Below are positions 1 to 7,787 of a DNA stretch of 64,000 bases, in pieces. This stretch comes from DTU013 sp964490975. GTDB taxonomy: Bacteria; Bacillota; Clostridia; Acetivibrionales; DTU013. The stretch is taken from NCBI GenBank assembly GCA_964490975.1, contig CAZBEQ010000003.1, forward strand, positions 60,199 to 124,198, given 5' to 3'. Position 1 is the stretch's first letter; every line of letters starts with the position of its first letter. A program made the translations under genes and the position numbers. Under the pieces are notes generated by a model, which was given only the letters and a program-made list of their open reading frames with translations, searched no databases and was not told where the DNA came from.

Positions 1-1
1 A

Positions 2-94
2 TCACAGGGTATGATACTGGCCGCCTCAAATGATGAAACACTTGCTGTTGCCACACTTGACGGCCCTATAGACAGCGGATCGAAGGTATGCTGA
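2..94 (+). CDS. metG: Methionyl-tRNA synthetase, C-terminal fragment
   Basis: Only the last 30 codons are in the window; the gene begins upstream. The translated tail has the pattern SQGMILAAS, then a short acidic turn and a DGPIDSGSKV ending. This is typical of the C-terminal OB-fold (Trbp111-like) tRNA-binding domain of bacterial methionyl-tRNA synthetase. The order metG, tatD, YabE-like, rsmA is common in Firmicutes and supports the call. A free Trbp111-type tRNA-binding protein would look the same over so short a stretch. Confidence 0.8.
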   Translation, partial: SQGMILAASNDETLAVATLDGPIDSGSKVC

Positions 95-252
95 AGAGCG
101 GCTAGCTATTACACAGGGGACATTCCTGATATACCTGCTTCAGTGTCACATACAGAAGGTGTGTCCCCTTACCTGTTACGGTTTATTGCACTATATTCAA
201 TAATAATATATAATTATAACAATACATGCATGGACATAATGTGAGGTAATGT

Positions 253-1020
253 ATGCTATTTGACACACATGCACATTATTATGATGAACAGTTCGAACAT
301 GATTTATCAGACACGATATCCAGAGCGGAACAAAATGGTGTTGGCTATATCCTTTCGGCTTCTTCAGATATTGCTTCATCGATAGAAAATATCTCACTGG
401 CCCGGAAATATGACATCTTATACGCGGCAGTCGGTGTACATCCGCATAATGCCACCGATTTGAACAATAGCATTATCTCGGCGCTTGCAGACTTTGCTTT
501 GTATCCGAAGGTAGTTGCTATAGGTGAAATAGGCCTGGACTATTTTTATGACAACTCTCCCAGAGAAGCTCAGAAAATCTGGTTCGCAAAACAAATATCA
601 CTTGCCAGAAATGTCAGGCTTCCAATAATAGTTCATGACAGGGATGCTCATGAGGATACGGTTAACATCCTAAAAAGTGAAAACGCAAAGGATGTCGGAG
701 GAGTTTTGCACTGTTTTTCAGGCAGCGTGGAGATGGCCAGACAGATATTGGATATGGGATTTATGATTTCCATAGCAGGTCCTGTGACATTTAAAAATGC
801 CAGAAAAATATTTGATGTGATCCAATATGTACCCGATGATATGCTCCTGATTGAAACAGACTCACCTTATCTGGCCCCGGAACCTTATAGAGGAAAAAGA
901 AATGAATCTGCCAATGTTAAATTGATCGCAGAAAAGGTAGCAAAGATAAAGGGCAAATCCTTTGATTATATGAGTGAGACCACAACGTCCAACGCAATGA
1001 GATTATTCGGTATCAAATAA
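253..1020 (+). CDS. tatD: TatD family metal-dependent hydrolase (DNase)
   Basis: A 255-residue TIM-barrel hydrolase of normal family length. It starts with FDTHAHYYD, whose HxH motif provides the first two metal ligands. GEIGLDYF carries the bridging Glu, IVHDRDA and LHCFSG supply later His ligands, and ETDSPYLAPEP carries the catalytic Asp. TatD enzymes are cytoplasmic Mg-dependent exo/endodeoxyribonucleases linked to DNA repair. The ATG is preceded by GAGGT at a suitable distance. The gene follows metG, and a short hypothetical gene follows 23 nt later, so a common transcript is likely. Confidence 0.93.
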   Translation: MLFDTHAHYYDEQFEHDLSDTISRAEQNGVGYILSASSDIASSIENISLARKYDILYAAVGVHPHNATDLNNSIISALADFALYPKVVAIGEIGLDYFYDNSPREAQKIWFAKQISLARNVRLPIIVHDRDAHEDTVNILKSENAKDVGGVLHCFSGSVEMARQILDMGFMISIAGPVTFKNARKIFDVIQYVPDDMLLIETDSPYLAPEPYRGKRNESANVKLIAEKVAKIKGKSFDYMSETTTSNAMRLFGIK

Positions 1021-1043
1021 AATGATTGAAGCGGCGGTGTAAG

Positions 1044-1745
1044 ATGAAAAAATTTATCCTTGTAATGGTCTTTGTTCTTCTACTAGCTCTTTTCATAGCA
1101 TTCAATTATCTTTTATGGGACAGGGAAAGCAAGGCGGCTGAGATAAAAAACCTGGTGTCGGTGAATACAAGCAATGATGCAAGTATTAGCGAACAAAAGA
1201 GGGAAATAGTCGCACTGGAGGAAGAAGTCAGTGGCTTGAAGGATAAGATCGAGCAGCTTGAAGAGGAAAAGGATCAGCTTCGCAAGGATAGAGATGCTGT
1301 ATCTGCCGAAAATCAACAGACGAATGCGGCCCTGAGGGAAAGGATCGATTTCATAAATATCCTCAAGGAGCACTCAGATATCGAGGCTCTTTCAAAACCT
1401 GTATATTTATGGGCTGAAGCGCTGACGCAAAGCAATTTTGAAGATGCATACAATATGGAATACGCCACAGTACCCGAGAAAGATCGGACTGTCAAGCTCA
1501 GTACATACATAGATCAGATGACGAGCACTGTCAGCAGAGTTGAGATCACTGAAGTCAAGCTCGATAAGCTAAGGGGTGCCGGTAACGGAGAGATATATCT
1601 TTTTGTCAAATTTAACGCAAAGTTTGTAGAAAATGCAGGAAGCAATAGTTTGCAGTTTTCTGACGGCGATAATGAGATGTACGTTAAAATCGATTATTCT
1701 AAAGAGAAGAAAGCTTTTATCATTGCCTCATTGATTTTCATATAA
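1044..1745 (+). CDS. Membrane-anchored coiled-coil protein of unknown function
   Basis: About 233 residues and not assigned to a family. Residues 1-25 form a hydrophobic signal-anchor (KKFILVMVFVLLLALFIAF). Residues 45-95 form a charged heptad-rich coiled coil with many Glu, Lys and Leu. The C-terminal ~130 residues look like a compact alpha/beta domain resembling NTF2-like or DUF4878-type extracellular domains in spacing, but this is only an impression. A TTG 18 nt upstream would add six residues; the ATG is preferred because GGCGG lies at better spacing and the hydrophobic segment then starts at the N-terminus. Probably an extracytoplasmic protein tethered to the membrane. Confidence 0.7.
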   Translation: MKKFILVMVFVLLLALFIAFNYLLWDRESKAAEIKNLVSVNTSNDASISEQKREIVALEEEVSGLKDKIEQLEEEKDQLRKDRDAVSAENQQTNAALRERIDFINILKEHSDIEALSKPVYLWAEALTQSNFEDAYNMEYATVPEKDRTVKLSTYIDQMTSTVSRVEITEVKLDKLRGAGNGEIYLFVKFNAKFVENAGSNSLQFSDGDNEMYVKIDYSKEKKAFIIASLIFI

Positions 1746-1851
1746 CGACAGTTTTTCATTACAGCAATTGAGTTACATAAAAAATCCTCACACAATATTA
1801 TCACCTTCATATAATGATACTGAAGTGTTCCAAAGCCGGAGGAATCGTTAT

Positions 1852-2466
1852 ATGAAAGAAGATGTGAGAATGAAGGATATAAGAAATGCAGTGCCTACCG
1901 GAACAATGCCGATGGTAGGAGCTATGCAGCAAATGCAGGCTTCACCCAAGGTTATGCCAGCTCAGGCGGCTCCAAATGTATCACCTTTACAGACTGCGCC
2001 GAAAGTATCGCCGGCACAGACTACGCCTAAAGTATCACCAACCCAGATTGCACCGAACGTAATGCCTGCAGGAATAATGCCGGCACAGTCCATGCCAAAT
2101 ATAATGCCGGCGGAAATGCAAAACGTTTCACCGATGCAGATGATGCCGGAAAATATGCCTGTTATGGCTGGGCCAGGCGGATTGATGCCTGCTATGATGC
2201 ACCAGATACCTATAATATGCTGCCCTTATCTTATGAATATGCAGTGCCCGTTGTTATACGGAGCTAACGTAATGGGTATGAATACGATGAATGATACAAT
2301 GCTGCCTGGTGTCAGCCCTGCTGCCGGTAATATGATGCCATATGCCGGAAATGCGGCTCCGGTCATGGGTGCCGCAAATAATAACATGTATGGTATGCCT
2401 GGAATGGGTACGATGCCTGCATCAATGAACAACCAGTATTTCCCCATGGGAGGAATGAATTATTGA
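1852..2466 (+). CDS. Low-complexity Met/Pro/Gln/Ala-rich protein, possibly spore coat
   Basis: About 204 residues. The start is set by GGAGG at 1839-1843, nine nt before the ATG; an upstream TTG at 1768 has no ribosome site. The sequence is dominated by degenerate units such as 'APKVSPAQT' and 'MPAQSMPNIMPA', rich in Met, Pro, Ala and Gln, and ends in a Gly/Met/Asn-rich tail (GGMNY). Two cysteines lie near the middle (CCPYLM). No enzyme motif is visible. In clostridia such compositions occur in spore coat and envelope-associated proteins, but nothing here proves that role. Confidence 0.65.
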   Translation: MKEDVRMKDIRNAVPTGTMPMVGAMQQMQASPKVMPAQAAPNVSPLQTAPKVSPAQTTPKVSPTQIAPNVMPAGIMPAQSMPNIMPAEMQNVSPMQMMPENMPVMAGPGGLMPAMMHQIPIICCPYLMNMQCPLLYGANVMGMNTMNDTMLPGVSPAAGNMMPYAGNAAPVMGAANNNMYGMPGMGTMPASMNNQYFPMGGMNY

Positions 2467-2516
2467 TAACCCGCCTGACAATTTCTGCCAAAGCTATCTT
2501 CAGGCCTTACCTCAGG

Positions 2517-2542
2517 GAGCTGCAAATGCAGCTTCTTTTTTA
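2517..2542 (+). terminator. Rho-independent terminator
   Basis: The arms AGCTGC and GCAGCT surround a four-base loop and are followed by a T-rich tract. It closes the transcript of the Met/Pro-rich gene. Confidence 0.75.
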
Positions 2543-2699
2543 TATTTATGATAATCATAAGGGAAATAGTTATAAATGCACCTCCGGACGTATATAATCC
2601 CAAATGTAGGGGATTTATGGCAACAGATTTGACAAACTTGTTTCCATGGAATAAAATAGCTAGCAGTCCCTTATTAATATTTTAACAGGAGGGTTTTTA

Positions 2700-3764
2700 T
2701 TGTTTCCACTTGCTAAAAATATTAAAAGGTTATTTTCATTAAAAATGCGGCTGCTGATGCTGGCAGTCGCGGCAGCAGTTTTGGCAGGCGTCGCGATCGG
2801 TGTGCTTGCCTGGCTTGAAAAGGATGTTGTTATAAATAACAACGGTAATGTGATTACCTGCAGTACGATGAAAAATACCTTTGAAGAAGTACTGGAGCAG
2901 AACGGTATTGAAGTTAATGAATATGATTATGTCAGCGTACCGTTGCAAACCAGTCTACAAACGACAAATACCAACGAGATCCGCATTAAAAGAGCGGTTC
3001 CCGTATACATCACGGCAGACAACAACAGAACAGAAATAATGACTTACAGGGACACGGTCAAGGAGCTCTTAAGTGAAAGTACTGTAAAGCCTGACAGCAA
3101 TGACAGGCTGGTGGGAGCAGATCCGGAGGATAAGATATCCAGCGGGATGGAACTGAAGATCGTCAGAGTCTCTGAACAGGTCGTAGGGGAAACGCAAAGC
3201 ATACCCTACGCGGTACAAAAGAAAGCCAATAAAAGGATGGACGAGGGGACGGAGCGAGTCCTACAGCCAGGCCAGGAAGGCATTCTTGAGAAGTTCTACA
3301 AAGTGGTTGTTGAGGATGGAAAAGAAGTATCAAAGCGGCTTCTCAATGAAAAAGTCCTTATGGATCCAGTTAATATGATCATGGAGTTCGGTACGGTCCT
3401 GAACTATACGACATCGAGAGGTGACGTGTTCAGATACAGCAAGGTCATGGATATGAAAGCAACAGCATATACGGCCTCGTTCAAGGATACCGGAAAATCA
3501 CCTGGTCATCCCCAGTTCGGTATATGCGCAACTGGTATGAAAGCCAGGAAAGGTGTCATAGCTGTTGATCCAAAGGTCATTCCGCTGTATACAAGGCTAT
3601 ATGTGGAAATAGTCGGCGATACCCCGGATTATGGTTATTGCATAGCGGGAGATGTGGGCGGTGCCATAAAGGGCAAAAAAATTGACTTGTACTATGATTC
3701 CCAGGATTACGTGGACAGATTTGGTGTAAAAAAAGTTAAAGTATACATACTTAATAAGAATTGA
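2700..3764 (+). CDS. yabE: YabE-like cell-wall protein (DUF348, G5 and 3D domains)
   Basis: 354 residues with a TTG start behind AGGAGGG at six nt. Residues 15-40 are a hydrophobic signal-anchor. Two DUF348 ubiquitin-like repeats follow (about 45-160; 'TMKNTFEEVLEQNGI', 'TYRDTVKELLSES'), then a G5 domain (about 165-245) and a C-terminal 3D domain (about 255-350). In the 3D domain the Asp residues lie in AVDPKVIPL, GDVGGAIKG and IDLYYDS. This architecture is shared with Bacillus YabE and clostridial resuscitation-factor-like proteins, which act on peptidoglycan as lytic-transglycosylase-type enzymes. It normally lies just upstream of rsmA, as here; the rnmV gene often between them is absent. 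Confidence 0.88.
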   Translation: MFPLAKNIKRLFSLKMRLLMLAVAAAVLAGVAIGVLAWLEKDVVINNNGNVITCSTMKNTFEEVLEQNGIEVNEYDYVSVPLQTSLQTTNTNEIRIKRAVPVYITADNNRTEIMTYRDTVKELLSESTVKPDSNDRLVGADPEDKISSGMELKIVRVSEQVVGETQSIPYAVQKKANKRMDEGTERVLQPGQEGILEKFYKVVVEDGKEVSKRLLNEKVLMDPVNMIMEFGTVLNYTTSRGDVFRYSKVMDMKATAYTASFKDTGKSPGHPQFGICATGMKARKGVIAVDPKVIPLYTRLYVEIVGDTPDYGYCIAGDVGGAIKGKKIDLYYDSQDYVDRFGVKKVKVYILNKN

Positions 3765-3808
3765 TGCAGTACATATAAAAAAACTATAGCAATAGGGGAC
3801 TAAACACA

Positions 3809-3837
3809 GCCGGGGCTCTTACCCCGGCATATTTTTC
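3809..3837 (+). terminator. Terminator or attenuator between yabE and rsmA
   Basis: A seven-base-pair GC stem (GCCGGGG and CCCCGGC, loop of six) is followed by ATATTTTT. It lies only 26 nt before the rsmA start, so it may partly separate the two genes. Confidence 0.7.
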
Positions 3838-3862
3838 GAAAAAGATAGAAAGGAATACTCAA

Positions 3863-4738
3863 ATGATTCCGGATGCCAGAAGTATCATTAAAAAACTTGA
3901 TCTTCACCCGACCAAGTCTTTAGGCCAGAATTTTCTTACAGATGAAGGAATACTGCAGAAAATAGGACAAGCAGCTGAATTGGACAGCAAGGATGTCGTT
4001 CTTGAAATAGGCCCGGGGCTTGGCAGCCTTACAGCAGTACTTGCGGAAAAAGCCGGCTGTGTTGTGGCTGTAGAGATCGACAAGCGCCTTATTCCGGTAC
4101 TTCACAGTAATCTCATCGGCTACAGGAACGTATATCTTGTTAATGAGGATATACTTAAAATCGATGTGCAAAAAGAGCTGATGCCATATATGACAAGCCC
4201 GGATGGCACAGAACGCAAATTGAAGATAGTTGCCAACCTGCCTTACTATATAACCACACCTGTGATCATGAAGCTTTTGGAAAGCGGTGTGAAAGCGGAA
4301 TGCATGGTCTTTATGGTCCAGAAGGAGGTTGCCGACAGAATGGGCGCGACACCGGGCGGTAAGGATTATGGAGCCCTGTCTGTTGCTGTGCAGTACTACT
4401 CCAGCCCGTCTGTAGTAATGCAAGTGCATCCTCACAGCTTTGTACCGCAGCCGGAGGTGGATTCATCGGTTGTAAGGCTGGATATTTATAAAACTCCGCC
4501 TGTTGACCTTATGGATAAGGATCTGTTTTTTAAAGTGGTCAAAGCTTCGTTCGGTCAGCGGAGGAAGACTCTGGTCAACGCATTGAACAATGCAGGTTAC
4601 CTGGGACTTGACAAGGAGAAGATCACAGAGTTCCTTAAAAAAACAGGAATAGAGCAGAAACAGAGGGGAGAGACGCTGTCGATCCATCAGTTTGCGCAGT
4701 TATCGAACCTGATATATGAACTGCGGCATCGGAGCTGA
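3863..4738 (+). CDS. rsmA: 16S rRNA dimethyladenosine transferase RsmA (KsgA)
   Basis: 291 residues, the usual family length. It dimethylates two adjacent adenosines near the 3' end of 16S rRNA using S-adenosylmethionine during small-subunit assembly. Visible motifs are SLGQNFL at the N-terminus, the SAM-binding VLEIGPGLGSLT, an acidic VEIDKRL, and the catalytic NLPYYITTP. The C-terminal ~80 residues form the small helical domain (FGQRRKTLVNAL). AGAAAGGA precedes the ATG. The gene is last in its run, and the next gene (pckG) converges on it. Confidence 0.96.
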   Translation: MIPDARSIIKKLDLHPTKSLGQNFLTDEGILQKIGQAAELDSKDVVLEIGPGLGSLTAVLAEKAGCVVAVEIDKRLIPVLHSNLIGYRNVYLVNEDILKIDVQKELMPYMTSPDGTERKLKIVANLPYYITTPVIMKLLESGVKAECMVFMVQKEVADRMGATPGGKDYGALSVAVQYYSSPSVVMQVHPHSFVPQPEVDSSVVRLDIYKTPPVDLMDKDLFFKVVKASFGQRRKTLVNALNNAGYLGLDKEKITEFLKKTGIEQKQRGETLSIHQFAQLSNLIYELRHRS

Positions 4739-4780
4739 GTTGCTGGTAGGATCGTCGGTCCTACTGGTGCGGTGCTATTG

Positions 4781-4852
4781 CCCCCGCTGGTGCGGTGCTA
4801 TTGGGCAGTCGGTGCTATCGCCCCCGCTGGTGCGGTGCTATTGGGCCGTCGG
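4781..4852 (+). repeat. 40-bp GC-rich tandem repeat after rsmA
   Basis: CCCCCGCTGGTGCGGTGCTA starts at 4781 and again at 4821, with further partial copies of GGTGCGGTGCTATTG around 4766. The block is much richer in G and C than its surroundings. No convincing gene lies in 4739-5121; apart from this block and the direct repeat at 5021, nothing was seen there. Confidence 0.7.
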
Positions 4853-5020
4853 CACCTCGGGCTGGGTTCTGCACATTTCCTTCTTATTGATTTGGTATAC
4901 ATAAAAACTCACTACCAAATTATTGTCAAAAAATCAATTTGGGTGCAAGTATTAAAAGTTTTGATATGTTTTATCTATGCATTATTGGTGATAACCCCTA
5001 AGTATCAGAAGTTATGTAAA

Positions 5021-5100
5021 ACGAAAGTGCACCAAAGTTGAGAAATTGTCAAGCCAGCTGGACGAAAGTGCACCAAAGTTGAGAAATTGTCAAGCCAGCT
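5021..5100. repeat. Direct repeat of 39 bp, period 41
   Basis: ACGAAAGTGCACCAAAGTTG and the following 19 bases occur at 5021-5059 and, identically, at 5062-5100, separated by GG. The unit lies between convergent genes. Multiple short subterminal repeats are known at the ends of some IS families (IS21, for example), so a relic of an element end is possible, but no transposase is nearby. Confidence 0.75.
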
Positions 5101-5121
5101 TAGAGGTTGTGGCATTAGAGC

Positions 5122-5158
5122 AAAAAAACAAGGAGCTCGGTATTTTACCGAACTCCTT
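5122..5158 (-). terminator. Terminator of pckG
   Basis: Arms AAGGAG-C-TCGGTA and TACCGA-A-CTCCTT form a long stem. Read on the minus strand it ends in a run of T (the A run at 5122-5128). It lies 18 nt after the pckG stop. Confidence 0.85.
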
Positions 5159-5175
5159 TAATGCTTTTTATGTGA

Positions 5176-6966
5176 TTAGTCTTTCAGTCTCTTTTCAAGA
5201 GCATCGAGCTGTGCATACAGTTCTTTGGGCATCTTCTCGCCGTACTTAGCGTAATGCTCCCTGATAGATGCAACTTCCTTGAGCCATTCGTCCTTGTTCA
5301 GCTTCAGCAACTCTGCCATATCGGATGCGGAAACATCGAGGCCGTTAGTGTCGATAGCATCTTCAGTAGGCATATAACCGATAGGAGTCTTAACTGCCTT
5401 GCCTTTACCGGAAACTCTTTCGATGATCCATTTGAGCACGCGGCTGTTTTCGCCAAAACCGGGCCAGAGCCATTTTCCGTTGGAATCCTTGCGGAACCAG
5501 TTAACATAGAAAATCTTCGGAAGCTTGTCTGGTGATGTCTTTGTGCCTATATCGAGCCAGTGCTGCAGATAATCTCCTACATGATAGCCGATGAAAGGCA
5601 GCATTGCGAACGGATCGCGACGTACTTGACCTATATTTGCGGAAATAGTTGCGGCAGTTATCTCAGAACCCATTATTGATCCCATGAATACGCCATGGTT
5701 CCAGTCAAAGCTTTCATGAATCAGTGGAATCGTGCTTGGACGACGTCCGCCAACGAGGATAGCTGAGATCGGTACTCCGTTGGGATCCTCCCACTCAGGA
5801 GCTATAACAGGGCACTGTTTTGCAGGAGCAGTAAAGCGTGCATTCGGATTAGCAGCTTTATCCTTTGAAGCAGGTGTCCAGTCTTTTCCCTTCCAGTCGA
5901 TCAGATGGTCCGGAGCATCTGTTCCAATGCCTTCCCACCATACATCGCCGTCATCTGTCAATGCTACGTTTGTGAATATTGTATTCTTTTCGCAGCTGTG
6001 CATAGCGTTCGGATTCGAATCCATTGATGTGCCCGGAGCAACGCCGAAGAAACCTGCTTCAGGGTTTATAGCGTAGAGACGTCCATCTTTGCCAAATTTC
6101 ATCCATGCTATATCGTCACCGATTGTTTCAACTTTCCAGCCCGGAATAGTTGGTATCAGCATTGCCAGGTTAGTTTTTCCGCATGCACTTGGGAATGCGC
6201 CTGTTACATAATATTTTTCGCCTTCGGGGTTTGTGAGGCGCAGGATAAGCATGTGTTCAGCCATCCAACCCTCATCACGAGCCTGTGCTGAAGCTATACG
6301 AAGAGCAAAGCACTTTTTTCCGAGAAGAGCATTTCCACCATAGCCTGAACCGTAGGACCAAATCGTTCTCTCTTCAGGGAAATGGCTGATATACTTCTTT
6401 TCCATTGGAGCACAGGGCCACGGAACATCTTTTTGTCCGGGTTCAAGAGGAGCACCCACAGAGTGCAGGCATGGAACAAATTCGCCATCACCCAGTACGT
6501 CAAGGACTGCCTTACCCATACGGGTCATTATGCGCATGTTTGTAACAACGTATATACTGTCGGTGAGTTCTATACCTATCTTTGATATATGTGAGCCGAC
6601 AGGACCCATTGAGAACGGTATAACATACATTGTCCTACCCTTCATGCAGCCGGTGTATAAGCCTTTCATAGTGGCTTTCAGCTCAACGGGATCGATCCAG
6701 TTGTTTGTCGGGCCTGAATCCTCCTGCTTGATAGAGGATATGAAGGTTCTGTCCTCAACACGTGCAACATCTGACGGATCACTGCAAAAAAGATAACTGC
6801 CAGGCTTTTTTTCGGGATTCAGCAATTTAGCTGCTCCGCTATCGACAGCTTCCATCAGAAGACGATTGTTTTCCTCCTCAGATCCATCACACCAGTAAAT
6901 CTTGTCAGGCTGGCACATATCAGCCATTTCTTTTACCCAATTCAATAACTTTTGATTCTTTGTCAA
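5176..6966 (-). CDS. pckG: Phosphoenolpyruvate carboxykinase (GTP)
   Basis: 596 residues, typical of the GTP-dependent class. It interconverts oxaloacetate and PEP with GTP/GDP in the cytoplasm; in some cellulolytic clostridia this enzyme takes part in the malate shunt. Diagnostic features are the kinase-1a loop FPSACGKTNLAML containing the active-site Cys, the metal-binding IGDDIAWM, the early substrate loop around YVIPFSMGP, and NWFRKDSNG near the C-terminus. The start is TTG, behind AAAGGAG. It is transcribed alone: rsmA converges on it and the upstream neighbour diverges. A small perfect dyad lies about 70 nt upstream and could be an operator. Confidence 0.96.
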   Translation of the reverse strand: MTKNQKLLNWVKEMADMCQPDKIYWCDGSEEENNRLLMEAVDSGAAKLLNPEKKPGSYLFCSDPSDVARVEDRTFISSIKQEDSGPTNNWIDPVELKATMKGLYTGCMKGRTMYVIPFSMGPVGSHISKIGIELTDSIYVVTNMRIMTRMGKAVLDVLGDGEFVPCLHSVGAPLEPGQKDVPWPCAPMEKKYISHFPEERTIWSYGSGYGGNALLGKKCFALRIASAQARDEGWMAEHMLILRLTNPEGEKYYVTGAFPSACGKTNLAMLIPTIPGWKVETIGDDIAWMKFGKDGRLYAINPEAGFFGVAPGTSMDSNPNAMHSCEKNTIFTNVALTDDGDVWWEGIGTDAPDHLIDWKGKDWTPASKDKAANPNARFTAPAKQCPVIAPEWEDPNGVPISAILVGGRRPSTIPLIHESFDWNHGVFMGSIMGSEITAATISANIGQVRRDPFAMLPFIGYHVGDYLQHWLDIGTKTSPDKLPKIFYVNWFRKDSNGKWLWPGFGENSRVLKWIIERVSGKGKAVKTPIGYMPTEDAIDTNGLDVSASDMAELLKLNKDEWLKEVASIREHYAKYGEKMPKELYAQLDALEKRLKD

Positions 6967-7032
6967 TTTCTTACGCTCCTTTCAGCTGGGTATAATAATT
7001 GTATTATTACCTGCAAATATTTTTTTGTTCAG

Positions 7033-7048
7033 GGTGGTTAATACCACC
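7033..7048. promoter_or_regulatory. Candidate operator upstream of pckG
   Basis: GGTGGT-TAAT-ACCACC is a perfect six-base inverted repeat 67-82 nt upstream of the pckG start, in AT-rich DNA. No standard -35/-10 pair could be placed with confidence. The remainder of 6967-7487 holds no clear gene. A stretch at about 7160-7350 can be read with stops as decayed coding sequence, but no family is recognisable. Confidence 0.35.
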
Positions 7049-7487
7049 ATGCTATCTTATGTACTTGGTTAATTTTTTCACCAATTATCTTAACATATAC
7101 TTTTGAAATATTCAACTAAAGATTATTCAAAATAGCATAAATGTATTAATATATAAACATTTTTGCTGTGGGAACGTAAAAGAAATTGTGCCTATGATCA
7201 TGCATGATAACCTGCATCGGAGTCTTTGAGATTCTTGAGCCTATGCCTTGAATCATGATTTTGCAATATGTAGTGCAGTCGCCAATATAGCAGGTGCTCT
7301 TCAAAAGGGCTTTGGCACATCTGCTGCTAATTACTATTTCATAAAATTGCAATGTTGATGTATGAAACTTGCATATTGTTAAGAAGGAAGCATATATTAA
7401 ATTTTTTCGGAGATATTCTTTATTAAACGAGGCATAGGAACTGTTGTAAGCTTCGTTGAGATCAGTTGAGAGAAAGGAGTGATGTAT

Positions 7488-7628
7488 ATGAAGGAGAAGA
7501 AAAAGGACAAAAGTGTTGTAAAAGAAGCAATTGGAGACCCTGCTTTTTACAACGACCAGATCAGTGCCGATAAAGAACCGGTAAAGGCTAAGTATGACAG
7601 CAATAAGGGAAATAAGAAAAAATTGTAG
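7488..7628 (+). CDS. Small basic protein of unknown function (46 aa)
   Basis: A 46-residue lysine-rich peptide (MKEKKKDKSVVKEAIGD...KGNKKKL) with many charged residues. The ribosome site AAAGGAG at 7473-7479 is eight nt from the ATG at 7488; an in-frame ATG at 7482 is too close. A clear terminator follows 40 nt after the stop, so promoter-side spacing, ribosome site and terminator all frame it as a real short gene. Its family is not recognised. Confidence 0.65.
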   Translation: MKEKKKDKSVVKEAIGDPAFYNDQISADKEPVKAKYDSNKGNKKKL

Positions 7629-7665
7629 TAAACGGGCAAGAAAACTAAGATGTAAATTTGAAGTG

Positions 7666-7702
7666 CGCGGGCTGAATAAGACTCAGCCCGTGTGATTTTT
7701 CG
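7666..7702 (+). terminator. Terminator after the 46-aa gene
   Basis: CGGGCTGA (7668-7675) pairs with TCAGCCCG (7683-7690) and is followed by TGTGATTTTT. Confidence 0.85.
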
Positions 7703-7787
7703 TCTATTCAGGACATATACATATATTATATGAAGCTATGATTTGTTAATATGTTTCAATTGCGTCTATCGTTTGAGGAGGGGTCGT

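Noticed and set aside
116..168. Dyad GGGGACA/TGTCCCC between metG and tatD
   Set aside because: The 39-nt loop and missing T tract do not support a terminator; function cannot be argued.
7146..7352. Minus-strand 68-residue frame, and a plus-strand remnant in the same place
   Set aside because: No ribosome site or recognisable family; the plus-strand reading has stops. At most a decayed gene.
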